Source: Gelria sp. Kuro-4 (GTDB lineage: Bacteria > Bacillota > DTU030 > DUMP01). From it: a stretch of DNA of 64,000 bases. The stretch lies in assembly GCF_019668485.1 (NCBI RefSeq), contig NZ_AP024619.1, forward strand, positions 1,673,001 to 1,737,000, in the 5' to 3' direction. The notes under the pieces are model-generated. The model had not been told where the DNA came from. It saw only the letters and a list, made by a program, of their open reading frames with translations, and did not search any database. Below are positions 15,689 to 23,452 of this stretch, piece after piece. The stretch's first letter is position 1, and the number at the start of each line of letters is the position of its first letter. The position numbers were made by a program, and so were the translations under genes.

Positions 15689-16126
15689 TTGCGCGTGTAC
15701 ACAATGGGCTTTTCCCAAAAGTCGGCAGAAGAGTTTTTCCGGAAGCTTCAGGACGTTGGAATCAAGCGCCTTGTAGATGTACGACTTAACAATACCTCCC
15801 AATTGGCAGGATTTACAAAACGTGATGATCTTGCGTTCTTTCTTAAACAACTCTGTGGAGCAGAGTATATTCACGAACCTCTGTTAGCCCCAACTCCGGA
15901 GATGTTCGATGCCTACAGGAAAAAGCAATATACGTGGGAGGATTTCGAACGGAAATTTTTCGCGCTCATGACCGAGCGCAAAATCGAGGAAAGAATAAGC
16001 AGGGATCTTTTTAGTGTCCCGACTGTTCTCTTATGCAGTGAGAGTTCGGCGAAACGCTGCCACCGGCGGCTGGTGATGGAGTATTTACAGGGAAAATGGG
16101 GTGGATTGGAGGTGGTGCACCTATAG
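15689..16126 (+). CDS. DUF488 family protein
   Basis: A 145-residue DUF488 protein. Diagnostic segments are LRVYTMGFSQKSAEEFF at the start, VDVRLNNTSQLAGF with the conserved DVR near residue 32, a central FFLKQLCGAEYIHEPLLAPT, and LLCSESSAKRCHRRLV near 125 with the paired Cys residues of the family. TTG 15689 is chosen because GGAGG at 15676-15680 lies eight bases upstream; the longer open frame has no ribosome site. The function of DUF488 is not established (nucleic-acid or stress roles have been suggested). It stands alone among decayed DNA just before the intron. Confidence 0.8.
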   Translation: MRVYTMGFSQKSAEEFFRKLQDVGIKRLVDVRLNNTSQLAGFTKRDDLAFFLKQLCGAEYIHEPLLAPTPEMFDAYRKKQYTWEDFERKFFALMTERKIEERISRDLFSVPTVLLCSESSAKRCHRRLVMEYLQGKWGGLEVVHL

Positions 16127-16296
16127 ACAGGAAACTACCATATCTGCAAGAATGGCTTTGTAGCAGGCGTTGTGGGCCTCTTGCTCCTTCTCCCGGAATA
16201 GAACATCAACCCCGTCGTCTACAGTCGTCGCGGACGGAGAGAGAAGTCCCGGCCCCACAAGGCTGCGGCGGGTTTACCCAACTTGCTTTAAAAAAG

Positions 16297-16327
16297 GACT
16301 GGCACCGTTTTCCCTACGGTGCCAGTC
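16297..16327 (+). terminator. Perfect hairpin (intron target; minus-strand terminator)
   Basis: Eleven perfect pairs (arms 16297-16307 and 16317-16327) with a nine-base loop. An A-tract lies on its left side, so read on the minus strand it is a canonical terminator with a T-run. The group II intron begins eight bases after its right arm, the expected target arrangement for group IIC introns. Confidence 0.75.
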
Positions 16328-16334
16328 AATTCAT

Positions 16335-18313
16335 GTGCGCCCGGCATGGGCGCTGTCTCTAGGGTGCAAGTCCCGAACGGCGAGGGTAGCAGTAGCCGTA
16401 GCTTAAGGCAAGGGTGTCCGCCGCGAGGTGGAATCTGAAGGAAGCCGGCGGCAAACCTCCGGCCCGAGGACCACGAACCCCAGGCGAGGCTAGTGGCAGC
16501 CGGATGAGCGTGCATGACAACGCGAAGTCGCGGCTCTCGAAGGCTGCCAAGAGTATATGGGGCGGGTAGATGGAGGGAAAGACAGCGTCCTTACCCGGGG
16601 CGGGGGCCCACCGGAGGTGGGTGCTGTCGGTACGCCAGGGGTACTGGCAAGCCGGGTCGAGAGGCCCGGTTGAACCGGCAGGAGTCAGCAGAGGGCATAG
16701 TACCTGGAACGAGGAGCGATGCACGGCCCGGCTAGTGAGGCACTGCCAGACGAAAGAGGCAGCAAACGGATAGGCCGAACCTAAACAGCGCACACCCGGC
16801 CAGGAAAGGCCCGAACATCAAGTCAGAGGTGAACCCGATGAGTTCGCACGGAAGGCAAGGACAGCAGAAAACCCGGGGCAGGGCCTGTCTGCGGGAGGAA
16901 GCGGTGAATACGCGGGGGACCGCAGAAGGGCGGAGCCTTTCGTCGGCACGAAGCGGAAGATCACCTCGCGAGGACCAAGGTGACGGCCTGATGGAGAAGG
17001 TGGTGGCCCGGGAGAACATGCGGGCTGCACTGAAGCAGGTCGAGGAGAACAAGGGAGCAGGCGGAATCGACGGGGTCCAAGTAGATGAACTACGCGACCT
17101 CCTGCGAGAAGTCTGGCCCGAAGTTCGAGAACAGCTCCTCCAAGGGACCTACCAGCCGAAGCCGGTCCGCCGAGTCGAAATCCCGAAACCAGGCGGAGGC
17201 ACGCGGCTTCTAGGGATTCCCACCGTTTTAGACCGCCTGATCCAACAGGCACTTCTGCAAGTACTTACGCCCATCTTCGACCCAACGTTCTCCGAGGCGA
17301 GCTACGGGTTCAGAGCCGGCAGACGAGCCCACGATGCGGTCAGGGTGGCGCGCAGGTACGTGGAAGCCGGATACGACTGGGTCGTGGACATGGACATCGA
17401 GAAATTCTTCGACAGAGTGAACCACGACATCCTCATGGCCCGGGTGGCCCGGAAGGTGAAGGACAAGAGGGTCCTAAAGCTAATCCGCCGCTTCCTGCAG
17501 GCCGGGGTCATGCTTGGCGGAGTGGTCGTACTGACAGAAGAGGGCACCCCTCAAGGAGGTCCCTTAAGCCCGCTACTGGCCAACATCTACCTCGACGACC
17601 TCGACAAAGAGCTTGAGAAGCGGGGCCACAAGTTCGTCCGCTATGCCGATGACTGCAACATCTACGTCCGAAGCCGGCGGGCGGCCGAGCGGGTCATGCA
17701 GAGTATCCGCAACTTCCTGCAGAAACGGTTAAAACTCAAGGTCAACGAAGAAAAGAGCAGCGTGGACCGGCCGTGGAAGCTAAAGTACCTGGGATTCAGC
17801 ATGTACAAGAGCAAGGAGAGAATCCTCATCCGCCTGGCTCCGCAGACCACCCAACGGATCAAGAACAAGATCCGGGAGTTTACCTCCCGCAGCAAACCCG
17901 TGAGCATGACCGACCGGATCCGGCGCATCAATGCCTACCTGGGCGGATGGCTCGGATACTTTGCCTTGGCTGAAACTCCCAGCGTCTTTCAGAGCCTCGA
18001 CGAGTGGCTGAGACGCCGCCTTCGCATGTGCCTCTGGAAGCAGTGGAGACGGGTTCGGACGCGCTACCGCGAACTTCGCGCACTGGGTCTACCAGAACGG
18101 GTTGTCCACCAGCTTGCCAATGCCCGCAAAGGACCCTGGCGCATGGCCCATGGGCCAATGAACAGGGCCCTGGGCATCGCCTACTGGGAAGCCCAGGGCC
18201 TCATGAGTTTAACCGCACGTTACCAAAGCATTCGTCAAGCTTGGTGAACCGCCGTATACCGAACGGTACGTACGGTGGTGTGAGAGGACGGGGGCTAGCC
18301 GCCCCCTCCTAAT
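16335..18313 (+). mobile_element. Group IIC intron with maturase ORF
   Basis: The 5' end GTGCGCCCGG at 16335 opens a roughly 500-base ribozyme region. Its segments (AGGGTGCAAGTCCCGAAC, GGCAAGGGTGTCC, GGAATCTGAAGGAAGC) match domain I of the Oceanobacillus iheyensis IIC intron as I recall it. The maturase follows in domain IV. Domain V at 18246-18280 is ACCGCCGTA...TACGGTGGT with a GAAC loop. Domain VI is GAGGACGGGGGC...CCCCCTCC to about 18310. The 3' splice end is placed near 18313 from the terminal AY rule and may be off by a few bases. All parts are present, so it may be active. Confidence 0.88.
16838..18247 (+). CDS. ltrA: Group II intron reverse transcriptase/maturase
   Basis: A 469-residue intron-encoded protein. 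RT blocks run in order: GGIDGVQVDELRD, SYGFRAGRRAHDAV, VVDMDIEKFFDRVNHD, GTPQGGPLSPLLANIYLD, and YADD at residues 269-272. A maturase/thumb X domain follows (INAYLGGWLGYF near 370). There is no C-terminal HNH endonuclease, the usual state for group IIC proteins, which use DNA hairpins and replication forks for insertion. ATG 16838 follows AGAGGTG; GTG 16829 is an alternative. It aids splicing and retrohoming of the surrounding intron. Confidence 0.93.
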   Translation: MSSHGRQGQQKTRGRACLREEAVNTRGTAEGRSLSSARSGRSPREDQGDGLMEKVVARENMRAALKQVEENKGAGGIDGVQVDELRDLLREVWPEVREQLLQGTYQPKPVRRVEIPKPGGGTRLLGIPTVLDRLIQQALLQVLTPIFDPTFSEASYGFRAGRRAHDAVRVARRYVEAGYDWVVDMDIEKFFDRVNHDILMARVARKVKDKRVLKLIRRFLQAGVMLGGVVVLTEEGTPQGGPLSPLLANIYLDDLDKELEKRGHKFVRYADDCNIYVRSRRAAERVMQSIRNFLQKRLKLKVNEEKSSVDRPWKLKYLGFSMYKSKERILIRLAPQTTQRIKNKIREFTSRSKPVSMTDRIRRINAYLGGWLGYFALAETPSVFQSLDEWLRRRLRMCLWKQWRRVRTRYRELRALGLPERVVHQLANARKGPWRMAHGPMNRALGIAYWEAQGLMSLTARYQSIRQAW

Positions 18314-18386
18314 ACGTTAAACTAACTTAGGAGAACTAGCAGGGTATCGGAAAGCATAGCAGAACTTTTAACTGAGACTTGGTTTT

Positions 18387-18530
18387 CCGGGGAAAGGCTA
18401 CCCCTCCTTGACGGCTCGACCGCTTCGAGTAGACCGTCCTTCCCCGGAACATTATTCGGGTATCACGGGTTATAGAGGGTCGCGCTGTGAGCGCCGGTGT
18501 ATTAGGCCATGCCGTGCCCCGAAGCCAAGC
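18387..18530 (+). ncRNA. Candidate IS110 bridge RNA in the left non-coding end
   Basis: The segment before the transposase folds well. A ten-pair stem (18387-18397 with 18438-18447, one bulge) encloses GACGG/CCGTC (18410-18414/18434-18438) and CTCGA/TCGAG (18415-18419/18425-18429). Then comes a GCGCT-GTG-AGCGC hairpin near 18482-18494. IS110-group elements such as IS621 express a structured bridge RNA from this place that guides target and donor choice. The role here is by analogy. Confidence 0.4.
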
Positions 18531-18557
18531 CCAAAGAGAGGCGGGAGGTTGATAGGT

Positions 18558-19766
18558 GTGTTTTTCGCCGGCATCGATTGGGCCGACGACCACCACGACG
18601 TGGTCATTTTGGGTCCCACGGGATCTCTAGAAGCCGGCTTTCGCGTGACGCACTCTCTGGCCGGCCTCAAGGAACTCATAATTCGGCTTAGGGGTTTGAC
18701 CGGGCGTCCAGAGGATGTTGCCTGTATCATTGAAACCCGTCACGGTCTTCTGGTTACTACCTTGCTGGAAGCGGGCTTCCCAGTCTATCCAGTCAACCCT
18801 AAGACTGTAGATCGGCACCGCAAGCCATCTCGGGCTAAGACAGATGCCATTGATGCTGCCATCCTCGCCCGGCATGGCCTGAAGGGACTCGATGAGCTGC
18901 GACTTCTTAAGCCGGACAACCCCATGATCCAAGAACTCAAGGTTTTGACTCAGGATCAGATGGCCTTAATCCAACAGCAAACCCGTTTGGTTAATCAGCT
19001 AACAGCCTGCCTAAAAGCCTATTACCCAGTAGCCCTAGAGTTCTTCACTAAGCTCCAGCAACCGGTTACGTTAGCTTTTTTGCAGGCCTACCCTACACTG
19101 GAGGCAGTTAGGGCGGCTCACACGGATGAGATCGCTGCCCTTCTGAAGAAGTTCCGGCATCCACGCCCCAATGAAACCGCGCAGCACATCGCCGTTAAGG
19201 CCCATGAGCCCCAGCTTCATGCAGATCCGGTGACTAAGCGGGCTAAGTCTAGGCTCATGCTAGCCATCGTCGCCCAGTTGGCCCCGCTTGTTGACGCTAT
19301 TCGGGAATACGACAAGGCGATTGACAAGGTTTTTACCGCTCATCCTGACAACGAGATCTTCCAGAGCCTTCCTGGGGCCGGGAAGCGCCTGGCGCCAAGA
19401 CTCTTGGCAGAATGGGGCGATGATCGTAACCGCTACGCCTCATATGAGAGCGTGGCTGCCCTTGCAGGGACTTCTCCTGTTCCCTTCCAGAGTGGGCGCT
19501 ACAGCCGAGCCCACAAACGCTATGCCTGTGTGAAGCCTTTTCGCGCTGCTCTCCACAGCTTCGCTTGGCAGTCGACACGTACCGAGTTGTGGGCCAAAGA
19601 CTACTACCTGCGCAAAAGACGTGAAGGCAAGAGTCACAGTGTTGCTGTCCGTGCTTTGTCAAATATCTGGGTTCGAATTATCCACGCCATGTGGCTTAAG
19701 CATGAACAGTACAACCCGACCGAGTTCTTGAACGCTAGGGCAGCCCACCAAGCTCGTGCAGCCTAG
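18558..19766 (+). CDS. IS110 family transposase (bridge-type recombinase)
   Basis: A 402-residue protein with an N-terminal RuvC-like DEDD domain: FAGIDWADDHHDV at residues 3-15, Glu in IIETRHGLL near 60, and KTDAIDAAILARHG near 94. The C-terminal Tnp domain carries LPGAGKRLAPRLLAEWGD and the LAGTSPVPFQSGR segment containing the conserved Ser. GTG 18558 is chosen because GGGAGG lies nine bases upstream and FAGID should be near the N terminus. Length and motifs are complete, so it may be functional. It recombines DNA with help from the element's own RNA. Confidence 0.9.
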   Translation: MFFAGIDWADDHHDVVILGPTGSLEAGFRVTHSLAGLKELIIRLRGLTGRPEDVACIIETRHGLLVTTLLEAGFPVYPVNPKTVDRHRKPSRAKTDAIDAAILARHGLKGLDELRLLKPDNPMIQELKVLTQDQMALIQQQTRLVNQLTACLKAYYPVALEFFTKLQQPVTLAFLQAYPTLEAVRAAHTDEIAALLKKFRHPRPNETAQHIAVKAHEPQLHADPVTKRAKSRLMLAIVAQLAPLVDAIREYDKAIDKVFTAHPDNEIFQSLPGAGKRLAPRLLAEWGDDRNRYASYESVAALAGTSPVPFQSGRYSRAHKRYACVKPFRAALHSFAWQSTRTELWAKDYYLRKRREGKSHSVAVRALSNIWVRIIHAMWLKHEQYNPTEFLNARAAHQARAA

Positions 19767-19963
19767 CATAAACAACTTTGCGCCACCACCTATTGACATA
19801 GAGGGTCTACTCGATCTTTCCAGCATGTCAAGATCTTTCGTGAGCCTGGAGTAACTCCTCCCTGCTTACTCCTCTGAAGTGCTTGTCCATTTTCCACCGT
19901 CTTCCCGGGGATGATGGTAATAAGCCGAATCGAGATTTCGTTATGCGGTTACTGGATCGACCA
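19767..19963 (+). other. Intergenic end region between IS110 and yifB
   Basis: About 200 bases between a plus-strand and a minus-strand gene. It has the second copy of ATAGAGGGTC at 19798-19807 and a direct repeat GATCTTTC at 19813-19820 and 19832-19839. No clear bidirectional terminator or gene is visible. Confidence 0.4.
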
Positions 19964-21493
19964 TTAAGCTTCAATCGCCCGGTCCAGGGCGCGGTACTGT
20001 AGGGCCTCCGCCACGTGTTCCGCGGCGATGCGTTCGCTGCCCGCCAGGTCAGCAATGGTGCGGGCGACCTTGAGGATCCGGCTGTGGGCGCGGGCTGAAA
20101 GCCCGAGCGCGGCATAAGCGTTCCGGAGCAGGTCCTGGCCGCCTTTATCCAGGCGGCAGAAACGCGCGAGCTGCGCCGGTGTCATCTCCGCATTGGTGCG
20201 GGTGGGCGTCCCGTGAAAGCGCTCGCGTTGCACCTGGCGGGCGGCTTCCACCCGCTCCCGGACGGCGGCCGAAGGTTCCGCGCGCGCCTTTGGTTCTGCC
20301 AGGTCGGCGTACGGTACCCGTGGCACCTCTACGTGAAGGTCGAGCCGGTCGAGAATCGGCCCTGACACGCGCGCCCGGTAGCGCTGGATGGCATACGGGG
20401 TGCAGGTGCACGCGCGCGTTACGTCGCCGTAGTACCCGCAGGGGCAGGGATTGCTCGCCGCCACAAGCAGGGGACGGGCGGGGTAGGTGTAGCTGGCCTG
20501 GGCGCGGGAGATGGTGACTACGCCGTCTTCGAGCGGCTGGCGCAGGGCCTCCAGGATGGAGCGAGAGAATTCGGGGAATTCGTCGAGGAAGAGCACGCCC
20601 AGGTGGGCCAGGGTGATCTCACCGGGGCGCGGAAGGTGCCCGCCGCCTACGAGCCCGGCTGTAGAGATCGTATGGTGGGGAGAGCGAAAGGGACGCTGAG
20701 TGATGAGCGAGTTGGTATCGCTGAGCAGGCCGGCCACGCTGTAAATCTGGCTGAGTTCGAGGGCTTCTTCAAAGGTGAGCGACGGGAGGATTCCAGGCAG
20801 GCGGCGCGCCAGCATCGTTTTGCCGGAGCCGGGTGGACCCACCAGGTAAACGTTGTGCCCGCCGGCTGCCGCCACCTCCAGGGCGCGCTTGGCATGCTCC
20901 TGACCGCGCACCTCGGCAAAGTCGGCGCCGGCGGCGGCCGCAGCCGGGTTAAACCGCGCCGGGGGCGCCGGCACCCCCTCGCGGTCGCCGCGCAAAAGTT
21001 CCACCACCTGGCCGAGGGAGTCCAGGGGGTAGGCCTCCGTGCCGGCCACCCAGGCGGCCTCGGCCGCGTTGGCTCGCGGGATGAGAAAACGCTGAAAGCC
21101 CTCTTCTTTAAGTGAGGAAAGCAGCGGGAGAATGCCGTCGATGGGCCGGAGCGAGCCATCCAGTGAGAGTTCACCCAAAAAAACCGCACCCGCCCACTCT
21201 CCTAAAGACACGGTTCCTGCCGCCGCAAGCAGCCCTACCGCCAGCGCCAGGTCAAACGCCGGTCCTTCCTTCGGCAGGTCGGCCGGCGCCAGATTCACCG
21301 TGATGCGCCCGTCGGGGAAAGCAAAGCCGGCATTTTTTATGGCTGAGCGCACCCGTTCGCGCGCCTCGCGCAGCGCAGCGTCCGGGAGGCCCACGATGGC
21401 GAACTGGGGAAGGCCGCTGCCGACATCAACCTCTACCACGATGGGTATCCCTTGCAGGCCGTGTAAAGCGGCCGCGTTCACCTGCGCGAGCAA
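19964..21493 (-). CDS. YifB family Mg-chelatase-like AAA ATPase (ComM)
   Basis: A 509-residue ComM/YifB protein in the order Lon-protease-like substrate fold, AAA+ core with Walker A GPPGSGKTML, sensor/arginine region, C-terminal Mg_chelatase_C. Start TTG (codon 21493-21491) is preferred because AAGGAGGG lies six bases upstream and the family begins L-A-x-V-x-x-A-A-L. A longer frame would add 26 non-conserved residues. In naturally competent bacteria ComM is a helicase promoting branch migration during DNA uptake recombination. Normally it lies co-directional with dprA; here it points the other way. Confidence 0.92.
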   Translation of the reverse strand: MLAQVNAAALHGLQGIPIVVEVDVGSGLPQFAIVGLPDAALREARERVRSAIKNAGFAFPDGRITVNLAPADLPKEGPAFDLALAVGLLAAAGTVSLGEWAGAVFLGELSLDGSLRPIDGILPLLSSLKEEGFQRFLIPRANAAEAAWVAGTEAYPLDSLGQVVELLRGDREGVPAPPARFNPAAAAAGADFAEVRGQEHAKRALEVAAAGGHNVYLVGPPGSGKTMLARRLPGILPSLTFEEALELSQIYSVAGLLSDTNSLITQRPFRSPHHTISTAGLVGGGHLPRPGEITLAHLGVLFLDEFPEFSRSILEALRQPLEDGVVTISRAQASYTYPARPLLVAASNPCPCGYYGDVTRACTCTPYAIQRYRARVSGPILDRLDLHVEVPRVPYADLAEPKARAEPSAAVRERVEAARQVQRERFHGTPTRTNAEMTPAQLARFCRLDKGGQDLLRNAYAALGLSARAHSRILKVARTIADLAGSERIAAEHVAEALQYRALDRAIEA

Positions 21494-21678
21494 TAGAAAC
21501 CCTCCTTGCCGCCAATATTCGCGCTGGGGGGAGAATTTTCCTGCCTCAACCAGGCTCCTGCCTTTCTTCATCCTCCGTGGTGCTCCTTAGCAGGAGAGAG
21601 GTAAACAGCGTATCTTCCAGAGGAGCATCGTATGAAAGGACTGCAGCCAAACCATGCTAAGGGCGAGGAGGGAAAGCC

Positions 21679-22500
21679 ATGCGCTCCATTTGGCGCGGCT
21701 CGGTGAGCTTCGGCCTGGTTAACATTCCCGTACGCCTGTACACCGCTACAGAAAAGCAGGACATCAAGTTTCGCTACCTGCACAAGGAATGCCTGACTCC
21801 CATCCAATATGAGAAGCGCTGCCCTACCTGCCGGCGGGAGGTGACGAGCGACGAGATCGTCTGGGGTTACGAGTACGAAAAGGGCCGCTTTGTGGTCCTC
21901 AGCGAGGAGGACTTCAGCCGGCTGCCGCTCCACACCACCAAAACCATCGACATTCTCGATTTTGTGGCGCTGGAAGAGGTGGACCCGGCCTTTTTTGAGC
22001 GCACTTACTACCTGGAGCCGGCAGAAGGCGGGGCCAAGGCCTACCAGCTGCTGCTGAAGGCCATGGAAGAAACCAAGCGCGTGGCCATAGCCAAGGTGGC
22101 CCTGCGCTCCAAGGAAGCGCTGGCTGCCATCCGCGTGCGGGAAGGCGCCCTGGCCCTGGCCACCATGCTCTATGCGAGCGAACTGCGCTCGCCGCAGGGA
22201 CTCAACCTGGGAGCGGAACAGGTCAAGGTGAGCGACAAAGAGCTGGCCATGGCCGTGCGCCTGGTGGAGGAGCTGAGCACCAGCTTTACGCCGGAAAAGT
22301 ACACCAGCGAGTACCGGACGGCGCTCTCCGAGCTTATCCAGGCCAAGATCGCCGGCGCCGAGATCAAGGAGGTCCAGCCGGCCCCGCGCACCGAGGTGGT
22401 GGACCTGATGGAGGCCCTGCGGGCCAGCCTGAGCGAAGCCAAGAAAGAGAAAGAGCGAAAGCCCAGGCGCAAAAAGGCCCGGGCCGAGACGGCGGTCTGA
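21679..22500 (+). CDS. ku: Non-homologous end-joining protein Ku
   Basis: A 273-residue bacterial Ku. The conserved opening MRSIWRGSVSFGLVNIPVRLY is intact, followed by CPTCRR, the VVLSEEDF segment and the central ring-forming region to about residue 235. A Lys/Arg-rich tail (KEKERKPRRKKAR) matches the DNA-binding and ligase-recruiting extension of other Ku proteins. Homodimers would encircle broken DNA ends and recruit the ligase and polymerase encoded next. A GGAGGG ribosome site precedes ATG 21679. The TGA overlaps the next gene's ATG. Confidence 0.95.
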   Translation: MRSIWRGSVSFGLVNIPVRLYTATEKQDIKFRYLHKECLTPIQYEKRCPTCRREVTSDEIVWGYEYEKGRFVVLSEEDFSRLPLHTTKTIDILDFVALEEVDPAFFERTYYLEPAEGGAKAYQLLLKAMEETKRVAIAKVALRSKEALAAIRVREGALALATMLYASELRSPQGLNLGAEQVKVSDKELAMAVRLVEELSTSFTPEKYTSEYRTALSELIQAKIAGAEIKEVQPAPRTEVVDLMEALRASLSEAKKEKERKPRRKKARAETAV

Positions 22501-23438
22501 TGCTGCCGGAGAGCATCGTGCCCATGGAACCCACCTTGGTGCGCGCCCCCTTTGACGACCCGGCGTTTGTTTTCCAGGTGAAGTGGGACGGCGTCCGGCT
22601 CTTAAGCTTTAGCGAGGCCGGTACCCTGCGCCTGGAGAACCGTCGCCGGCGGCGCCGCGACGGCTTTTACCCGGAACTGGAAACACTTCCCGGCCGGCTG
22701 AAACACAGCGGGCTGGTGCTGGATGGCGAAGTGGTGGCCTTCAAGGGGGGGAAGCCGTCTTTTCCCCTGGTCCTAAGGCGGGAACAGGCCGGCTCGCCGG
22801 CCCGGGCCCGGGAGCTCGCCCGCCGCGTCCCCATAGTGTACCTGGTGTTTGATCTTCTTTACCTGGAGGGCGAGCCCCTGCTGCACCGGCCGCTCAGCGA
22901 ACGCCAGGAGCGGTTGCAGGAGGTGCTGAGGCCGGCGCCCGAAGCCGTAGAGATCGTCGAGAACTTTTCTTCCGGCACGGCCCTTTTCCGGGCGGTTGAG
23001 GCCCAAGGGCTGGAAGGAATAGTGGCCAAGCGCCGGGCCAGCCTGTACGTACCGGGCAAATCGCGGGACTGGCTCAAGGTGAAGGTGCGCCGCCGCATGC
23101 TCTGCCTGGTGGGCGGTTATAGCACCGAAGGCAAGCGGCTTAAATCGCTCCTGCTGGGGGCCTGGCAGGGGCCCGACCTCATCTATCTGGGCCGGGTGGG
23201 CACCGGGCTCAGCGCCCGCGAGTGGGAGGAGCTGGCCGCGGTGTTGCGGGACCTTACGACCGCGGTCTGCCCTTTCCACCGGGCGCCGCGCGGCCGTAGC
23301 TTCCGCTGGGTAGAGCCGGTGCTGCCGGTGTGGGTGGAGTACAGCGAGTGGACCGAGGACCTGCACCTCAGGGCGCCCAGCCTGGTCGGCTTTGCCAGGG
23401 CGGCGCCTGCGGAGTGCCGCCTGGATGCCGAATCGTAA
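22500..23438 (+). CDS. ATP-dependent DNA ligase, LigD ligase-domain type
   Basis: A 312-residue stand-alone ligase with the adenylation lysine in KWDGVR (Lys28). Further nucleotidyltransferase motifs are VLDGEVVAF, YLVFDLLYLEG, LEGIVAKRRASLYVPGKSRDWLKVK, and a C-terminal OB domain to the end. It corresponds to the LigD ligase module without fused polymerase or phosphoesterase. Its ATG shares bases with the ku stop, so the pair is translationally coupled. It seals breaks held by Ku in non-homologous end joining. Confidence 0.92.
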   Translation: MLPESIVPMEPTLVRAPFDDPAFVFQVKWDGVRLLSFSEAGTLRLENRRRRRRDGFYPELETLPGRLKHSGLVLDGEVVAFKGGKPSFPLVLRREQAGSPARARELARRVPIVYLVFDLLYLEGEPLLHRPLSERQERLQEVLRPAPEAVEIVENFSSGTALFRAVEAQGLEGIVAKRRASLYVPGKSRDWLKVKVRRRMLCLVGGYSTEGKRLKSLLLGAWQGPDLIYLGRVGTGLSAREWEELAAVLRDLTTAVCPFHRAPRGRSFRWVEPVLPVWVEYSEWTEDLHLRAPSLVGFARAAPAECRLDAES

Positions 23439-23452
23439 GAGGAGGGATGAGG

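Larger units (their letters stand above)
18320..19807 (+). mobile_element. IS110-family insertion element (boundaries approximate)
   Basis: Contains an intact DEDD transposase with long non-coding 5' DNA. IS110 elements lack inverted terminal repeats, so the ends cannot be read directly. The ten-base word ATAGAGGGTC occurs at 18472-18481 and again at 19798-19807, one on each side of the gene, and may mark donor-end or core sequence. The left edge abuts the end of the group II intron within a few to about 150 bases. Confidence 0.6.

Noticed and set aside
16297-16334. Hairpin considered as an integron attC site
   Set aside because: It is a simple perfect stem without the spaced R and L boxes, and there is no integron integrase nearby; a terminator and IIC intron target explains it.
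18004-18312. 102-codon plus-strand frame at the end of the maturase
   Set aside because: It overlaps maturase codons and the domain V/VI ribozyme in another frame.
20603-21115. Plus-strand 170-codon frame inside yifB
   Set aside because: Antisense of the conserved AAA core of yifB; no domain of its own.
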